Positions 16,474 through 25,573 are shown, numbered from the stretch's first letter. The stretch is DNA of 35,025 nucleotides from an uncultured Prevotella sp. (GCA_946183985.1 CAMHDT010000006.1:1-35025); one strand, 5' to 3'. The notes: a model not told the origin generated them from the letters alone. Program-made: numbers and translations.

Positions 16474-16517
16474 TGGATAATTGATAATGGATAATTGATA
16501 ATGGATAATTGATAATT
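16471..16517. repeat. Heptamer array TAATGGA/TAATTGA between biotin carrier and beta subunit
   Basis: Six units alternating TAATGGA and TAATTGA strictly (16471, 16478, 16485, 16492, 16499, 16506), then a partial TAATT ending at the ATG. The first TAA is the biotin carrier's stop. The array fills the whole 44-base spacer and contains stops in all three frames. Confidence 0.95.
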
Positions 16518-17669
16518 ATGTGGCAGTTCATCGCAGATAACTTCAACGAGTTCCTTACCTATACCGGCTTTGCCAATGCCACGGAGGGCAACTTGATTAT
16601 GATTATAGTAGGAGCGGTCTTTATCTATCTGGCCATTAAGAAAGACTTTGAACCGCTGCTGCTGATACCTATCGGCCTTGGTATCATACTTGGCAACATT
16701 CCCTTCCGTGCTGATGCAGGGCTGGAGATTGGACTGTATGAGGACAACTCGGTGCTTAACATCTTCTACCAAGGCGTCAGACAGGGATGGTATCCGCCGC
16801 TCATCTTCCTGGGCATCGGTGCCATGACCGACTTCTCGGCGCTCCTGGCCAACCCGAAACTCATGCTCATTGGTGCAGCAGCGCAGTTCGGAATCTTTGG
16901 CGCATATATGTTGGCACTGGCATTCGGCTTTGAGCCGGACCAGGCAGCGGGCATCGCCATCATTGGTGGCGCCGACGGTCCAACGGCCATCTTCCTTTCA
17001 TCGAAACTGTCGCCTAATCTGATGGGAGCCATTGCCGTCTGTGCCTATTCATACATGGCCTTGGTGCCGCTGATTCAGCCCCCTTTGATGCGCTTGCTCA
17101 CTACAAAGAAGGAGCGTGTCATCAAGATGAAGCCTTCGCGTCAGGTCAGCCAGACCGAGCGCATCCTGTTCCCCATCATCGGCCTGCTTATCACCACGTT
17201 CATTGTGCCGTCGGCGCTGCCCCTGCTGGGCATGCTGTTCTTCGGCAACCTGCTGAAAGAGAGTGGTAAGACCACACGCTTGGCCAAGACGGCTGGCAAC
17301 GCCCTCAATGATATCGTGGTGGTGCTGCTGGGACTTACCGTTGGTTGCTCTACGCAGGCCAGCGAGTTCCTCACGCTGAACACCGTGTTTATCTTTGCCA
17401 TCGGTGCCTTCGCCTTTGCCGTAGCCACGGCCAGCGGTGTTTGCTTCGTCAAGTTCATGAACCTCTTCTTGCCTAAGGACAAGAAACTGAACCCGCTGAT
17501 TGGTAATGCAGGCGTGAGTGCCGTGCCTATGGCAGCCCGCATCTCCAACAATCTCGGATTGGAATACGACCGCCATAACTTCCTCCTGATGCATGCCATG
17601 GGGCCCAATGTGGCTGGCGTCATCGGTTCTGCTGTGGCAGCAGGTGCACTTCTGGGCTTCCTGTCATAA
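16518..17669 (+). CDS. Sodium-pumping decarboxylase beta subunit (OadB/MmdB family)
   Basis: A 383-residue polytopic membrane protein that decarboxylates carboxybiotin and exports Na+. Family signatures are LIFLGIGAMTDFSALLANPK, IAIIGGADGPTAIFLSSKL (conserved Asp in the Na+ path) and LIGNAGVSAVPMAARISNN near the C-terminus. The ATG at 16518 (MWQFIADNFNEF) was preferred to a TTG at 16509 that lies inside the repeat. The family covers oxaloacetate, methylmalonyl-CoA and glutaconyl-CoA decarboxylases; the substrate is set by the carboxyltransferase subunit, which is not encoded here. In Bacteroidales the methylmalonyl-CoA type (propionate pathway) would be the expected one. Confidence 0.94.
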   Translation: MWQFIADNFNEFLTYTGFANATEGNLIMIIVGAVFIYLAIKKDFEPLLLIPIGLGIILGNIPFRADAGLEIGLYEDNSVLNIFYQGVRQGWYPPLIFLGIGAMTDFSALLANPKLMLIGAAAQFGIFGAYMLALAFGFEPDQAAGIAIIGGADGPTAIFLSSKLSPNLMGAIAVCAYSYMALVPLIQPPLMRLLTTKKERVIKMKPSRQVSQTERILFPIIGLLITTFIVPSALPLLGMLFFGNLLKESGKTTRLAKTAGNALNDIVVVLLGLTVGCSTQASEFLTLNTVFIFAIGAFAFAVATASGVCFVKFMNLFLPKDKKLNPLIGNAGVSAVPMAARISNNLGLEYDRHNFLLMHAMGPNVAGVIGSAVAAGALLGFLS

Positions 17670-17730
17670 GACCTATAAGACCTATAGGACCTATGGGACC
17701 TATGGGACCTATAAGACCTATAAGTCTTAT
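17668..17730. repeat. Nonamer array RRGACCTAT after the beta subunit gene
   Basis: Seven 9-bp units: AAGACCTAT twice, AGGACCTAT, GGGACCTAT twice, AAGACCTAT and AAGTCTTAT. The first unit overlaps the TAA stop (17667-17669). The last two units form an inverted repeat (ATAAGAC / GTCTTAT). Confidence 0.95.
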
Positions 17731-17757
17731 AGATTTTCCAAGAGACATTATAGTTAT

Positions 17758-17784
17758 GGGTGCTAAACGCCATGTTTAGCACCC
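17758..17784. terminator. Hairpin between convergent oadB and helicase genes
   Basis: A perfect 11-bp stem, GGGTGCTAAAC / GTTTAGCACCC, with a 5-base loop. Lying between convergent genes it could end both transcripts, but neither side has a strong T-tract. Confidence 0.7.
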
Positions 17785-17788
17785 GTAA

Positions 17789-19090
17789 TTATGATTGAGG
17801 CTGCTGACCATCGTTGCCACGACGATGGTGGTGGCTCTTGCCATTTCCGCGTCCACGGTCTTTCCTGCCTTGGCTTCTGCCGCCATGTCCGCGACCTCTG
17901 CCAGAGCGGTGTTTCTTTCCTGTTGATGCTGTTGGTGAAGTATAGGCAGGTCCTTCGCCCAGTTCTTCAGGCAGAGGTATCTTCTCAACTACCTTTTCCA
18001 GGAACTGTTCAATCTTCTGAAAGCGCTGGATATCGCGGTCGCTGACAAAGGTGATGGCCTCTCCGTCGCGGTCGGCACGTGCCGTACGGCCTATGCGGTG
18101 AACATAATCCTCGGCATCGTGGGGCACATCGAAGTTAATGACCATGCGAATATCGTCGATATCGATGCCACGGGAGACGATGTCTGTGGCTACAAGTACA
18201 TCAATCTGACCGGCCTTGAACTGATACATCACCTCGTCGCGCTCCTGCTGGGTGAGGTCGGAATGCATGGCAGCACAGTTGATTTTCAGTTTCTTCAGGG
18301 TGCGGTTAATGTCTTTCACCTTGTCTTTCTTGCCGCAGAACACGATGACACGCTGCAGGTTGCCACATTTGAAGATGTTTTCTATGATGGCCACCTTCTG
18401 GGGTTCGTAGCACACATAGGCCATCTGATGAATCTTTTCTGCCGGACGGCTTACCTTCAGTTTCACTTCCACGGGATGCCTAAGCAGCGAGACCGCCAGT
18501 TCACGAATCTTCGATGGCATGGTGGCAGAGAACATGACCTTCTGACAATCATCAGGAAGCAAGGCGTTAATCTGCATGATGTCCTCTGAGAATCCCATGT
18601 CAAGCATCCGGTCGGCTTCGTCGAGAACGAAGAAAGAGGTCTTTGAAAGATTCAGGTTTCCCACCTTTAAATGGCTGAGCAGACGGCCCGGCGTGGCAAT
18701 AACCACAGGTGCGCCGCCACGCAGACTCTTTATCTCCTGGTCAAAACGGCTGCCGTCGTTGCCGCCATATACGGCAATGCTGCTCACGTTTTCAAGGTAA
18801 TAGGAGAAGCCTTCCATAGCCTGGTCAATCTGTTGTGCCAGTTCTCGGGTAGGTGCCATGACTACACAGTTGATGGCATCCTCGGGATAGCCACCGTCGT
18901 CGAGCATCGACAGGATGGGCAATAGGTAGGCAGCCGTCTTGCCGGTGCCTGTCTGAGCAACGCCCAGCACATCATGCCCGTCGAGAATCTCGGGGATACA
19001 ATGTTCCTGTATGGGGGTCATTTCCTCGAAGTGCATATCGTATAGTGCATCGAGGATATTATCATTAAGATAGGTTTCTTCAAATGTCAT
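17789..19090 (-). CDS. DEAD-box ATP-dependent RNA helicase
   Basis: A 433-residue helicase with all core motifs: Q motif (FEEMTPIQEHCIPEIL), Walker A AQTGTGKT, PTRELAQQ, TPGRLLSHL, DEAD in FFVLDEADRMLDMGF, SAT in MFSATMPSK, VATDIVSRGIDI and HRIGRTAR. The last 40 residues form a basic, Gly/Arg/His-rich tail (RSGRGRGHGGRSQGRKDRGR) of the kind used for RNA binding. Closest in style to RhlE/CsdA-type helicases, with a role in RNA unwinding during ribosome assembly or mRNA decay; the subtype is not resolved. It follows the LptF/G gene by 44 bases and may be the last gene of the lon unit. Confidence 0.94.
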   Translation of the reverse strand: MTFEETYLNDNILDALYDMHFEEMTPIQEHCIPEILDGHDVLGVAQTGTGKTAAYLLPILSMLDDGGYPEDAINCVVMAPTRELAQQIDQAMEGFSYYLENVSSIAVYGGNDGSRFDQEIKSLRGGAPVVIATPGRLLSHLKVGNLNLSKTSFFVLDEADRMLDMGFSEDIMQINALLPDDCQKVMFSATMPSKIRELAVSLLRHPVEVKLKVSRPAEKIHQMAYVCYEPQKVAIIENIFKCGNLQRVIVFCGKKDKVKDINRTLKKLKINCAAMHSDLTQQERDEVMYQFKAGQIDVLVATDIVSRGIDIDDIRMVINFDVPHDAEDYVHRIGRTARADRDGEAITFVSDRDIQRFQKIEQFLEKVVEKIPLPEELGEGPAYTSPTASTGKKHRSGRGRGHGGRSQGRKDRGRGNGKSHHHRRGNDGQQPQS

Positions 19091-19134
19091 TATTCTATTG
19101 TTGGTAACAGAATGGTTTATTGTTTACTATTAAT

Positions 19135-20244
19135 TTAATTCGGTGCCTGACGATAGCAGAAATATGCAATGCCGGCATAGATGATGTTGGGTATCCAGGC
19201 TGCCAGCATGGCCGGCAGACCGGAATTGATGGCAAAGGTGGCTGAAACTGTCTGTAGTAGGATGTAGGAAAAGGACAATGCCAAGCCAATGCCCAATGCC
19301 AAGCCCATGCCTCCCTTTCGTTTCCTTGCAGCAAGCGACGCACCGATGATGGTGAGAATGAACGATGCGAATGAGGTGGCTATGCGTTTGTGGTATTCAA
19401 CCTCATACTGCACCACATTCTGGGAGCCTCGTTCCTGCTGCTTCGATATGTATCGTAGCAGTTCGGGCGAAGTGAATGTTTCCTGTTGTCCCTTGGAATA
19501 CACCAAGTCCATGGGCTCCATCATGATCATGGTATCGAGTTCGGTGCCTCGTTCTATATGCTCTCGCAGTCCTTTCAGCGTCCTGACCTTATAGTTCACG
19601 GCCTTCCAGTGGTAGCGCGAATCTGAAATGGTGTCGTACTGTATCATGTTGGCCGTCATGTGGCTCACCAACTTCTTGTCTTCAAACTTGTCGAGCGAGA
19701 AACCATAGCCCCGTTTGACATTGTTGTCATACTGCTGCATATAGGCAATGACGCCCGGACTGATCTGCAGTTGCACATTTGATGCCGAGGTGATGCGCTT
19801 CTTGTTCTTATAGAGCGTCTCAAAGTTGTAGCGTGTGACATTGCCGTGAGGAATGACATAGGCACCCAGATAGAAATTGAGCATGGCTATGAGGGCAGCC
19901 GAAATCATATAGGGCTTGAGCAGGCGCCGGAAACTTGTTCCCGATGCCAGCATGGCAATGATTTCCGAGTTTCCTGCCAGTTTGGAGGTAAAGAAGATGA
20001 CGGCAATGAAAACGAAGAGGGGAGAGAAGAGGTTGGCAAAATAAGGCACGAAGTTGGCATAGTAGTCGAAGATAATGGCTTTTACCGGTGCATGGTTGTT
20101 TGAGAACTTGGCCAGGTTTTCATTATAGTCGAACACAATGCTGATGCTTATTATCAGCAGGATGGAATAGATGTAGGTTCCAATGAACTTGCTGATGATA
20201 TAGCGGTCGAGTCTTGGTAGTATGCGTGCCAACAATCGTTTCAT
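19135..20244 (-). CDS. LptF/LptG (YjgP/YjgQ) family permease
   Basis: A 369-residue inner-membrane protein with two N-terminal and four further hydrophobic segments around a periplasmic beta-jellyroll region. It has the family opening LDRYIISKFIGTYIYSILLI, then FVPYFANLFSPLFVFIAVIF and IAMLASGTSFRRLLKPY, and a C-terminal YHKRIATSFASFILTIIGAS. LptF/G move LPS from the inner membrane to the Lpt bridge with LptB2. The start at 20244 (MKRLLARILPRLD) overlaps the tgt stop by four bases (ATGA), so the upstream extension was rejected. Whether it is LptF or LptG cannot be decided. Confidence 0.9.
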   Translation of the reverse strand: MKRLLARILPRLDRYIISKFIGTYIYSILLIISISIVFDYNENLAKFSNNHAPVKAIIFDYYANFVPYFANLFSPLFVFIAVIFFTSKLAGNSEIIAMLASGTSFRRLLKPYMISAALIAMLNFYLGAYVIPHGNVTRYNFETLYKNKKRITSASNVQLQISPGVIAYMQQYDNNVKRGYGFSLDKFEDKKLVSHMTANMIQYDTISDSRYHWKAVNYKVRTLKGLREHIERGTELDTMIMMEPMDLVYSKGQQETFTSPELLRYISKQQERGSQNVVQYEVEYHKRIATSFASFILTIIGASLAARKRKGGMGLALGIGLALSFSYILLQTVSATFAINSGLPAMLAAWIPNIIYAGIAYFCYRQAPN

Positions 20245-21368
20245 ATCCTGCGTCCTATATCGTTGATGACAGAACGCTTCCATTGCGTAAAGTCACCTTG
20301 TTCTATGTGAGTGCGGGCATCGGTCACTAATCTGAGATAGAATGCTAGATTGTGGATGGATGCAATCTGTAATGCCAGCAGTTCCTGCGCCTTGAACAGA
20401 TGGTGCAGATAGGCTTTGGTGTGCAAACGGTCTATCTCACAACCGTCAGGGTCGATGGGACTGAAGTCCTGCTCCCATTTCTTGTTGCGCAGATTCATGG
20501 TACCCTGATAGGTGAACAGCATGGCGTTGCGACCGTTTCGCGTCGGCATCACGCAGTCGAACATGTCAACGCCGCGCTCTATGCCCTCCAGTATGTTCTG
20601 CGGAGTGCCTACTCCCATCAGGTAGCGAGGCTTGTCCTTGGGCAGGATCTCGTTAACCACCTCTATCATCTCGTACATTACCTCGGTGGGCTCGCCAACG
20701 GCGAGGCCGCCAATGGCATTGCCTTCTGCGCCGATGTCGGCAACATGCTTGGCAGCCTCCTGTCGCAGGTCCTTATACTTGCAGCCCTGCACAATGGGGA
20801 AGAGTGCCTGATGGTGGCCATAGAGCGGTTCGGTCTCATTGAAGCGCTTCAGGCAACGCTCCAGCCAGCGCTGTGTCAGACCCAGGGACTTCTTGGCATA
20901 GTCATAGTCGCTTTCGCCCGGTGGACACTCGTCGAGTGCCATCATGATGTCGGCCCCAATCACTCGCTCGGTGTCCATCACATTCTCGGGCGTGAAAAAG
21001 TGCTTGGATCCGTCAATATGACTACGGAACTCGCAGCCCTCTTCACGCAATTTCCTGATGCCGGTGAGCGAGAATACCTGGAATCCGCCCGAGTCAGTCA
21101 GAATAGGACGGTCCCATGTGTTGAACTTATGCAGGCCGCCAGCCTTTCGCAAGGTGTCGAGTCCGGGGCGCAGATAGAGGTGATAGGTGTTGCCGAGGAT
21201 AATCTGCGCCTTCACCTGTTGGCGCAGTTCGGCAAAGTGAACACCTTTCACGCTGCCACAGGTGCCCACAGGCATGAAAATAGGGGTCTTTATCTGTCCG
21301 TGGTCAGTCGTGATGATGCCTGTGCGTGCACTACTGTACGGGTCGGTATGTTGCAATTCAAAGAACAT
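20241..21368 (-). CDS. tgt: Queuine/preQ1 tRNA-ribosyltransferase
   Basis: A 375-residue TIM-barrel enzyme that exchanges guanine 34 for preQ1 in GUN anticodons. Catalytic and substrate motifs are present: PIFMPVGTCGSVKGV, ILTDSGGFQVFSL, GGLAVGEP, YLMGVGTPQNILEGIERGVD with MFDCVMPTRNGRNA. The usual zinc motif CxCxxC before AYLHHL is not present: the segment reads GCEIDRLHTKAYLHHLFKA, with one Cys, while the His of SIHNLAFYLRL is kept. The gene begins 14 bases after lon and overlaps the LptF/G gene by four bases. Confidence 0.95.
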   Translation of the reverse strand: MFFELQHTDPYSSARTGIITTDHGQIKTPIFMPVGTCGSVKGVHFAELRQQVKAQIILGNTYHLYLRPGLDTLRKAGGLHKFNTWDRPILTDSGGFQVFSLTGIRKLREEGCEFRSHIDGSKHFFTPENVMDTERVIGADIMMALDECPPGESDYDYAKKSLGLTQRWLERCLKRFNETEPLYGHHQALFPIVQGCKYKDLRQEAAKHVADIGAEGNAIGGLAVGEPTEVMYEMIEVVNEILPKDKPRYLMGVGTPQNILEGIERGVDMFDCVMPTRNGRNAMLFTYQGTMNLRNKKWEQDFSPIDPDGCEIDRLHTKAYLHHLFKAQELLALQIASIHNLAFYLRLVTDARTHIEQGDFTQWKRSVINDIGRRI

Positions 21369-21382
21369 GTGTGTTGCGCCTC

Positions 21383-23854
21383 TTATTGTTTTTCGTCCGT
21401 TGCCTTCTTGCCTTCTTCCTCTGTGACAGAGAAATCAAGAGGGTTGGCCACAATCTCATCCGTCAATGCGAACTGCCACACATCCTGCACATTCTCTACA
21501 TAGTGGAAGTGAACACCGCTAAGATACATGTCGGGAATTTCCAGAATGTCCTTTTCGTTCTCCTTGCACATCACGATGTCGGTGATGCCTGCACGCTTGG
21601 CTGCCAGAATCTTCTCCTTGATGCCGCCCACAGGGAGCACCTTTCCGCGTAACGTGATCTCGCCAGTCATGGCTGTATTCTTACGCACTTTACGCTGGGT
21701 CAGAGCCGATGCGATAGAGGTGGCAATGGTGATGCCAGCCGACGGACCGTCTTTCGGTGTTGCTCCCTCGGGGACATGAATATGAATGTTCCAGTTGTCG
21801 AAGATGCGATAGTCTATCCCCAGCGTGTCGGCATGTGCCTTCACATACTCTAAAGCCAGCACGGCTGACTCCTTCATCACATCGCCCAGGTTGCCGGTGA
21901 GCGTGAGTTTCGAACCTTTGCCCTTGGACAGTGAGGTTTCAATGAACAGGATCTCGCCACCAACACTGGTCCAAGCCAGTCCCGTCACCACGCCAGCGTA
22001 GTTGTTGCCTTGATAGATGTCACGATAGAAGGGCGGTTTGCCCAGCAGCCCCTCCAGTGAGTCGGCCGTAATCTTCCATCCGTCCACGCTGCCTTCCATT
22101 TGACGCTTGTAAGCCAGTTTGCGCAAAGCCTTGTTAATCTGCTTCTCCAGTTGTCGCACACCGCTTTCCCGTGTATATTGTTCAATGATTTTCTCAATGG
22201 AAGCCTTGTTGAACCGTGGCTTCTCATGCAGCGTCTTCAGTCCTGTGTTCTCCAGTTCTCGAGGTATGAGATGGCGTTTGGCAATCTCTATTTTCTCTTC
22301 CGTGATATAGCCGCTCACTTCTATAATCTCCATACGGTCAAGCAGCGGACGGGGAATGGTTGACAGGTTGTTGGCTGTAGCAATGAACAGAACCTTCGAC
22401 AGGTCGTAGTCCACATCAAGGTAATTGTCGTGGAAAGCCGCGTTCTGCTCTGGGTCGAGCACTTCCAATAATGCAGAGGCAGGGTCGCCATTGACGGTGT
22501 TCTGCGTCACCTTGTCTATTTCGTCAAGAATAAATACGGGATTGCTCGAACCTGCTTTTTGTATGCTCTTGATGATACGGCCCGGCATGGCACCGATATA
22601 GGTGCGGCGATGACCGCGAATCTCGGCCTCATCGTGCAGACCGCCCAGCGACATACGCACATACTTGCGCTTCATGGCTTCTGCAATCGACTTGCCCAGC
22701 GATGTCTTACCCACACCCGGAGGCCCATAGAGGCAGATGATGGGGCTTTTCAGGTCGCCACGCAATGACAACACAGCCATATATTCCAAGATACGCTCTT
22801 TCACTTTCTCCATGCCATAATGGTCGTGATCTAGTATCTTCTGTGCCCGTGACAGGTTCAGGTCGTCCTGCGTGTATTCGTTCCATGGCAAGGAAACGAA
22901 TGTCTGCAGGTAATTGAGTTGCACATTATAGTCAGGGCTCTGCGGTTGAAGGTTGCTCAATTTGTCGAGTTCCTTCTCAAATGTTTTCTCAGTTTCCTGC
23001 GACCACTTTTTCTCCATGGCCTTGTCCATCAGTTCCTTGGCTTCGGGCGATGTCTCATTGCCCATCTCTGCCTGCAGGTTTTTGATTTGCTGCTGGAGGA
23101 AGTAGTTTCGCTGCTGTTCGTCAAGGTCTTCGCGTGTTTTGTTGCGTATGTCAGCCTTCAGGTGTTGGAGGTTGATCTCCCTGTTCATGGCTTTCATCGT
23201 TCCGAAGAGGCGCTCTTTTATCGAGTCGGAACAGAGCAGGTTGATTTTCTCTGTGATGCTGAACGGCATGTTCGAACATACAAAGTTAAGCGCCATGATG
23301 TCATTGTTGATATTACGGATGGCAAGGGTGGCCTCGTCGGGTATCTCTTCAGTCACGTTGATATACTCATTGGTCATCTTGCGCAGGTCTTCCATGGCAG
23401 TCTTCCACTCTTTATCGTGCTTGTCGGGCTGCAGTTCGGGAGCAGGCTCAACGTGTCCCGTGAGGAACGGATGCTCGTCTACCAGATTAATAAGATGCAT
23501 ACGGCCCAGGCCTTGCACGATAACTGTCACCATGCCGGTGGGCAGAGTGAGTTGCTTCAGCACGCGTGCGTATACGCCATGTGTGTAGAGATCGCCTTCC
23601 ACGGGCATCTCAATGTCTGGATCACGCTGGCACACGATGCCGATGGGTGAGCCCGTCTTTTCTGCCTTCCTCACCAGTTTCATGCTCGAGTCCCTGCCAA
23701 TGACTATTGGCGACACGACGCCTGGAAACAACACCAGGTTGCGTACGGGAAGGATAGGTAATATGTCGGGGACATCAACATTCATTAAATCTGAAAATTC
23801 TCCGTCAATATCGGCAATCATAGAGAATGCCTTATTGTTCTCTTTGTCGTTCAT
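21383..23854 (-). CDS. lon: ATP-dependent protease La (Lon)
   Basis: An 823-residue AAA+ serine protease for quality control of cytoplasmic proteins. The N-terminal substrate domain begins [17 protein letters not shown]; a long helical region follows ([20 protein letters not shown]). The ATPase has Walker [14 protein letters not shown] and Walker [11 protein letters not shown]; the protease has the Ser in [14 protein letters not shown] and the Lys in [15 protein letters not shown] longer frame extends far upstream into the divergent gene, and ATG at 23872 is also in frame, but the -7 box at 23883-23890 would leave almost no leader for it. ATG 23854 ([10 protein letters not shown]) gives the usual family length. 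First gene of the lon-tgt-LptF/G unit. Confidence 0.97.
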   Translation of the reverse strand: MNDKENNKAFSMIADIDGEFSDLMNVDVPDILPILPVRNLVLFPGVVSPIVIGRDSSMKLVRKAEKTGSPIGIVCQRDPDIEMPVEGDLYTHGVYARVLKQLTLPTGMVTVIVQGLGRMHLINLVDEHPFLTGHVEPAPELQPDKHDKEWKTAMEDLRKMTNEYINVTEEIPDEATLAIRNINNDIMALNFVCSNMPFSITEKINLLCSDSIKERLFGTMKAMNREINLQHLKADIRNKTREDLDEQQRNYFLQQQIKNLQAEMGNETSPEAKELMDKAMEKKWSQETEKTFEKELDKLSNLQPQSPDYNVQLNYLQTFVSLPWNEYTQDDLNLSRAQKILDHDHYGMEKVKERILEYMAVLSLRGDLKSPIICLYGPPGVGKTSLGKSIAEAMKRKYVRMSLGGLHDEAEIRGHRRTYIGAMPGRIIKSIQKAGSSNPVFILDEIDKVTQNTVNGDPASALLEVLDPEQNAAFHDNYLDVDYDLSKVLFIATANNLSTIPRPLLDRMEIIEVSGYITEEKIEIAKRHLIPRELENTGLKTLHEKPRFNKASIEKIIEQYTRESGVRQLEKQINKALRKLAYKRQMEGSVDGWKITADSLEGLLGKPPFYRDIYQGNNYAGVVTGLAWTSVGGEILFIETSLSKGKGSKLTLTGNLGDVMKESAVLALEYVKAHADTLGIDYRIFDNWNIHIHVPEGATPKDGPSAGITIATSIASALTQRKVRKNTAMTGEITLRGKVLPVGGIKEKILAAKRAGITDIVMCKENEKDILEIPDMYLSGVHFHYVENVQDVWQFALTDEIVANPLDFSVTEEEGKKATDEKQ

Positions 23855-23882
23855 TCTAATAGTATACTCCATAATCGAACTG

Positions 23883-23890
23883 CAAAGGTA
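23883..23890 (-). promoter_or_regulatory. lon promoter -7 box
   Basis: The complement of 23883-23890 reads TACCTTTG, matching TAnnTTTG. It lies about 29 bases before the chosen lon start. A clear -33 TTG at the right distance was not seen. Confidence 0.6.
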
Positions 23891-23921
23891 CGAAATATTA
23901 TTGAAAATTGAATGGTTGGAA

Positions 23922-23951
23922 TTGATTATTAACAAAAAATATGTATCTTTG
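23922..23951 (+). promoter_or_regulatory. Promoter for the tRNA methyltransferase gene
   Basis: TATCTTTG at 23944-23951 with TTG at 23922-23924, 19 bp upstream. The ATG follows eight bases after the -7 box, so the leader is extremely short. Divergent from the lon promoter. Confidence 0.7.
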
Positions 23952-23959
23952 CGGCCATA

Positions 23960-24634
23960 ATGGCTAATGACTACTTCAAATTCAAGCAATTCACTGTGTG
24001 GCAGTCGCAATGTGCCATGAAGGTGGGTACGGATGGAACGCTGCTGGGAGCCTGGGCTAACGGCGGCAGCCGTATCCTTGACGTTGGTACAGGGACGGGT
24101 CTCATTGCCTTGATGATGGCGCAGCGGTTTGCCGATGCCCATGTCACAGGCATCGATATTGATGAGAAAGCCGTGGAGCAGGCTCATACAAATGCTGCTG
24201 TCTCGCCCTTTGGCCAGCGTGTGTCAATTGAGGAATGTGATGTTGAGAAGGTGAAAGGCGTATATGACTGTATCGTGAGCAACCCGCCTTTCTTCTCCGA
24301 CTCGTTGAAGTGTCCTGACGAGAGCCGCACGATGGCTCGCCATACAGACACGTTGCCCTATGGCAAACTCATACATCACATCTGCCGCCTGCTTTCCGAT
24401 GACGGTGAAGCCTCGCTCATCATACCCTTCGACTGCTTGTCGCGTCTGGAAAGTGAGGCCGTGCTGCATGGTTTGTTCAAGACTCGCGAGTGTGCTGTCA
24501 GGACAACACCAACCAAGCAACCACGCCGTTATCTGCTGGCATTCAGAAAGCATCCTGCATCGCTGTTTGAGAAAACAGAGTTGACAATTGGCTCGGAAAC
24601 CTATCTTAAATTAACGAAAGAATTCTATCTATGA
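23960..24634 (+). CDS. trmN6: tRNA1(Val) (adenine(37)-N6)-methyltransferase (YfiC/TrmN6 type)
   Basis: A 224-residue class I methyltransferase. The SAM-binding motif is ILDVGTGTGLIALMMAQ (residues 39-55), with the acidic VTGIDIDEKAVEQA strand; the N6-adenine motif NPPFF is at 108-112. The N-terminus (FKFKQFTVWQSQCAMKVGTD) and length match YfiC, which modifies A37 of tRNA1-Val. The stop overlaps the start of the nitrilase-family gene (ATGA). Confidence 0.92.
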   Translation: MANDYFKFKQFTVWQSQCAMKVGTDGTLLGAWANGGSRILDVGTGTGLIALMMAQRFADAHVTGIDIDEKAVEQAHTNAAVSPFGQRVSIEECDVEKVKGVYDCIVSNPPFFSDSLKCPDESRTMARHTDTLPYGKLIHHICRLLSDDGEASLIIPFDCLSRLESEAVLHGLFKTRECAVRTTPTKQPRRYLLAFRKHPASLFEKTELTIGSETYLKLTKEFYL

Positions 24635-25377
24635 AAGTGTCTCTTTTACAGTTGGATATAGTATGGGGAAATCCTGATGTGAACATAGAAAAAGCCGAAT
24701 GCTTGATGTCGCATCCGGCTGATATGTATGTACTTCCAGAGATGTGGGCCACAGGCTATTCCAAACATCCTGAAGAGGTGGCCGAGGACGAAGAGCGGTC
24801 GAAGGCATTGGCATGGATGCGTGCTACGGCTAAAGAGCGCCATTGTGCCATCAGTGGCAGCCTGGTCATCAAAGACAAGGAGGGACATTATCGCAATAGA
24901 CACTATTTTGTTACGCCAGACCATGTGGTGTTCTACGATAAGCATCATCTCTTTACCTATGCTAACGAGCACCTGCACTACACGGCAGGACAACAACATC
25001 TGGTAGTGACGTATGGCGGTTTGCGTTTTCTGTTGCTTACATGCTATGATTTACGCTTCCCTGTATGGTCGCGCTATGGCAGGGCAGGTGAGTATGACGC
25101 CATTATCTATGTAGCCAACTGGCCTCATGCACGCCAATATGCCTGGGACACGCTGTTGCGTGCCCGTGCCATAGAGAATATGTGCTATGTGATAGGTGTT
25201 AACAGGGTGGGCTGCGAAAAACATATAACATTCTCCGGCGGGTCAGTAGTGATTGATCCGTTGGGGCATCCTCTTGCTTCGTGTGACGACTTAGAGCAGA
25301 TGTGCACTGCCGTCATTTCTCCCGACAAGGTTCTGGAAGCGAGAATGTCAATGCCTGTGCTTGCCGACCGCGATTAG
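24631..25377 (+). CDS. Nitrilase-superfamily amidohydrolase (omega-amidase-like)
   Basis: A 248-residue enzyme with the Glu-Lys-Cys triad: E37 in YVLPEMWATGYSK, K104 in FYDKHHLFTY, C138 in LLLTCYDLRFPVWSR. The pattern HYTAGQQ and the compact length resemble YafV/Nit2-type omega-amidases, which hydrolyse alpha-ketoglutaramate or related amides to recycle transamination by-products. The substrate is inference. It starts within the ATGA overlap with the methyltransferase gene and overlaps the convergent His-rich gene by four bases. Confidence 0.9.
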   Translation: MKVSLLQLDIVWGNPDVNIEKAECLMSHPADMYVLPEMWATGYSKHPEEVAEDEERSKALAWMRATAKERHCAISGSLVIKDKEGHYRNRHYFVTPDHVVFYDKHHLFTYANEHLHYTAGQQHLVVTYGGLRFLLLTCYDLRFPVWSRYGRAGEYDAIIYVANWPHARQYAWDTLLRARAIENMCYVIGVNRVGCEKHITFSGGSVVIDPLGHPLASCDDLEQMCTAVISPDKVLEARMSMPVLADRD

Positions 25378-25568
25378 CCTATGGTGTAGGCCAACATGAC
25401 GAGCACGGCCATGATCACTGCCACCAGGCATAATGCCCGGAATCCCCATTTCTTGAGAGTCTTTCGGCGCTGGATTGACAGCAGATTTATACGTTTGAAG
25501 CGCGTTGCGTCGTCTTCCTTATGATGGTGATGATGATAGTGATAGTGATGATGATGATGTGTTTCCAA
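25374..25568 (-). CDS. His-rich single-span micro membrane protein
   Basis: A 64-residue protein beginning at TTG (no ATG in frame). Residues 4-16 are almost all His (HHHHHYHYHHHHH), followed by an acidic-then-basic helix (KEDDATRFKRINLLSIQRRK) and a membrane span at about 44-62 (ALCLVAVIMAVLVMLAY). This is a natural poly-His tail on an N-in membrane anchor and could bind Zn, Ni or Cu; that is inference. The start lies only five bases after the GH106 stop, suggesting translational coupling. No family recognised. The intact frame and sensible topology argue it is real. Confidence 0.7.
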   Translation of the reverse strand: METHHHHHYHYHHHHHKEDDATRFKRINLLSIQRRKTLKKWGFRALCLVAVIMAVLVMLAYTIG

Positions 25569-25573
25569 AACAG

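Noticed and set aside
17758..17784. Strong rho-independent terminator for both genes
   Set aside because: The stem is perfect, but no T-run follows on either strand, so it was listed only at moderate confidence.
20400..21503. 367-codon frame opposite tgt
   Set aside because: A shadow of the tgt and lon coding bias on the other strand; both strands cannot be coding and tgt is certain.
23855..24187. Longer start for lon
   Set aside because: It would extend through the lon promoter and into the divergent methyltransferase gene; the extra residues do not resemble Lon.
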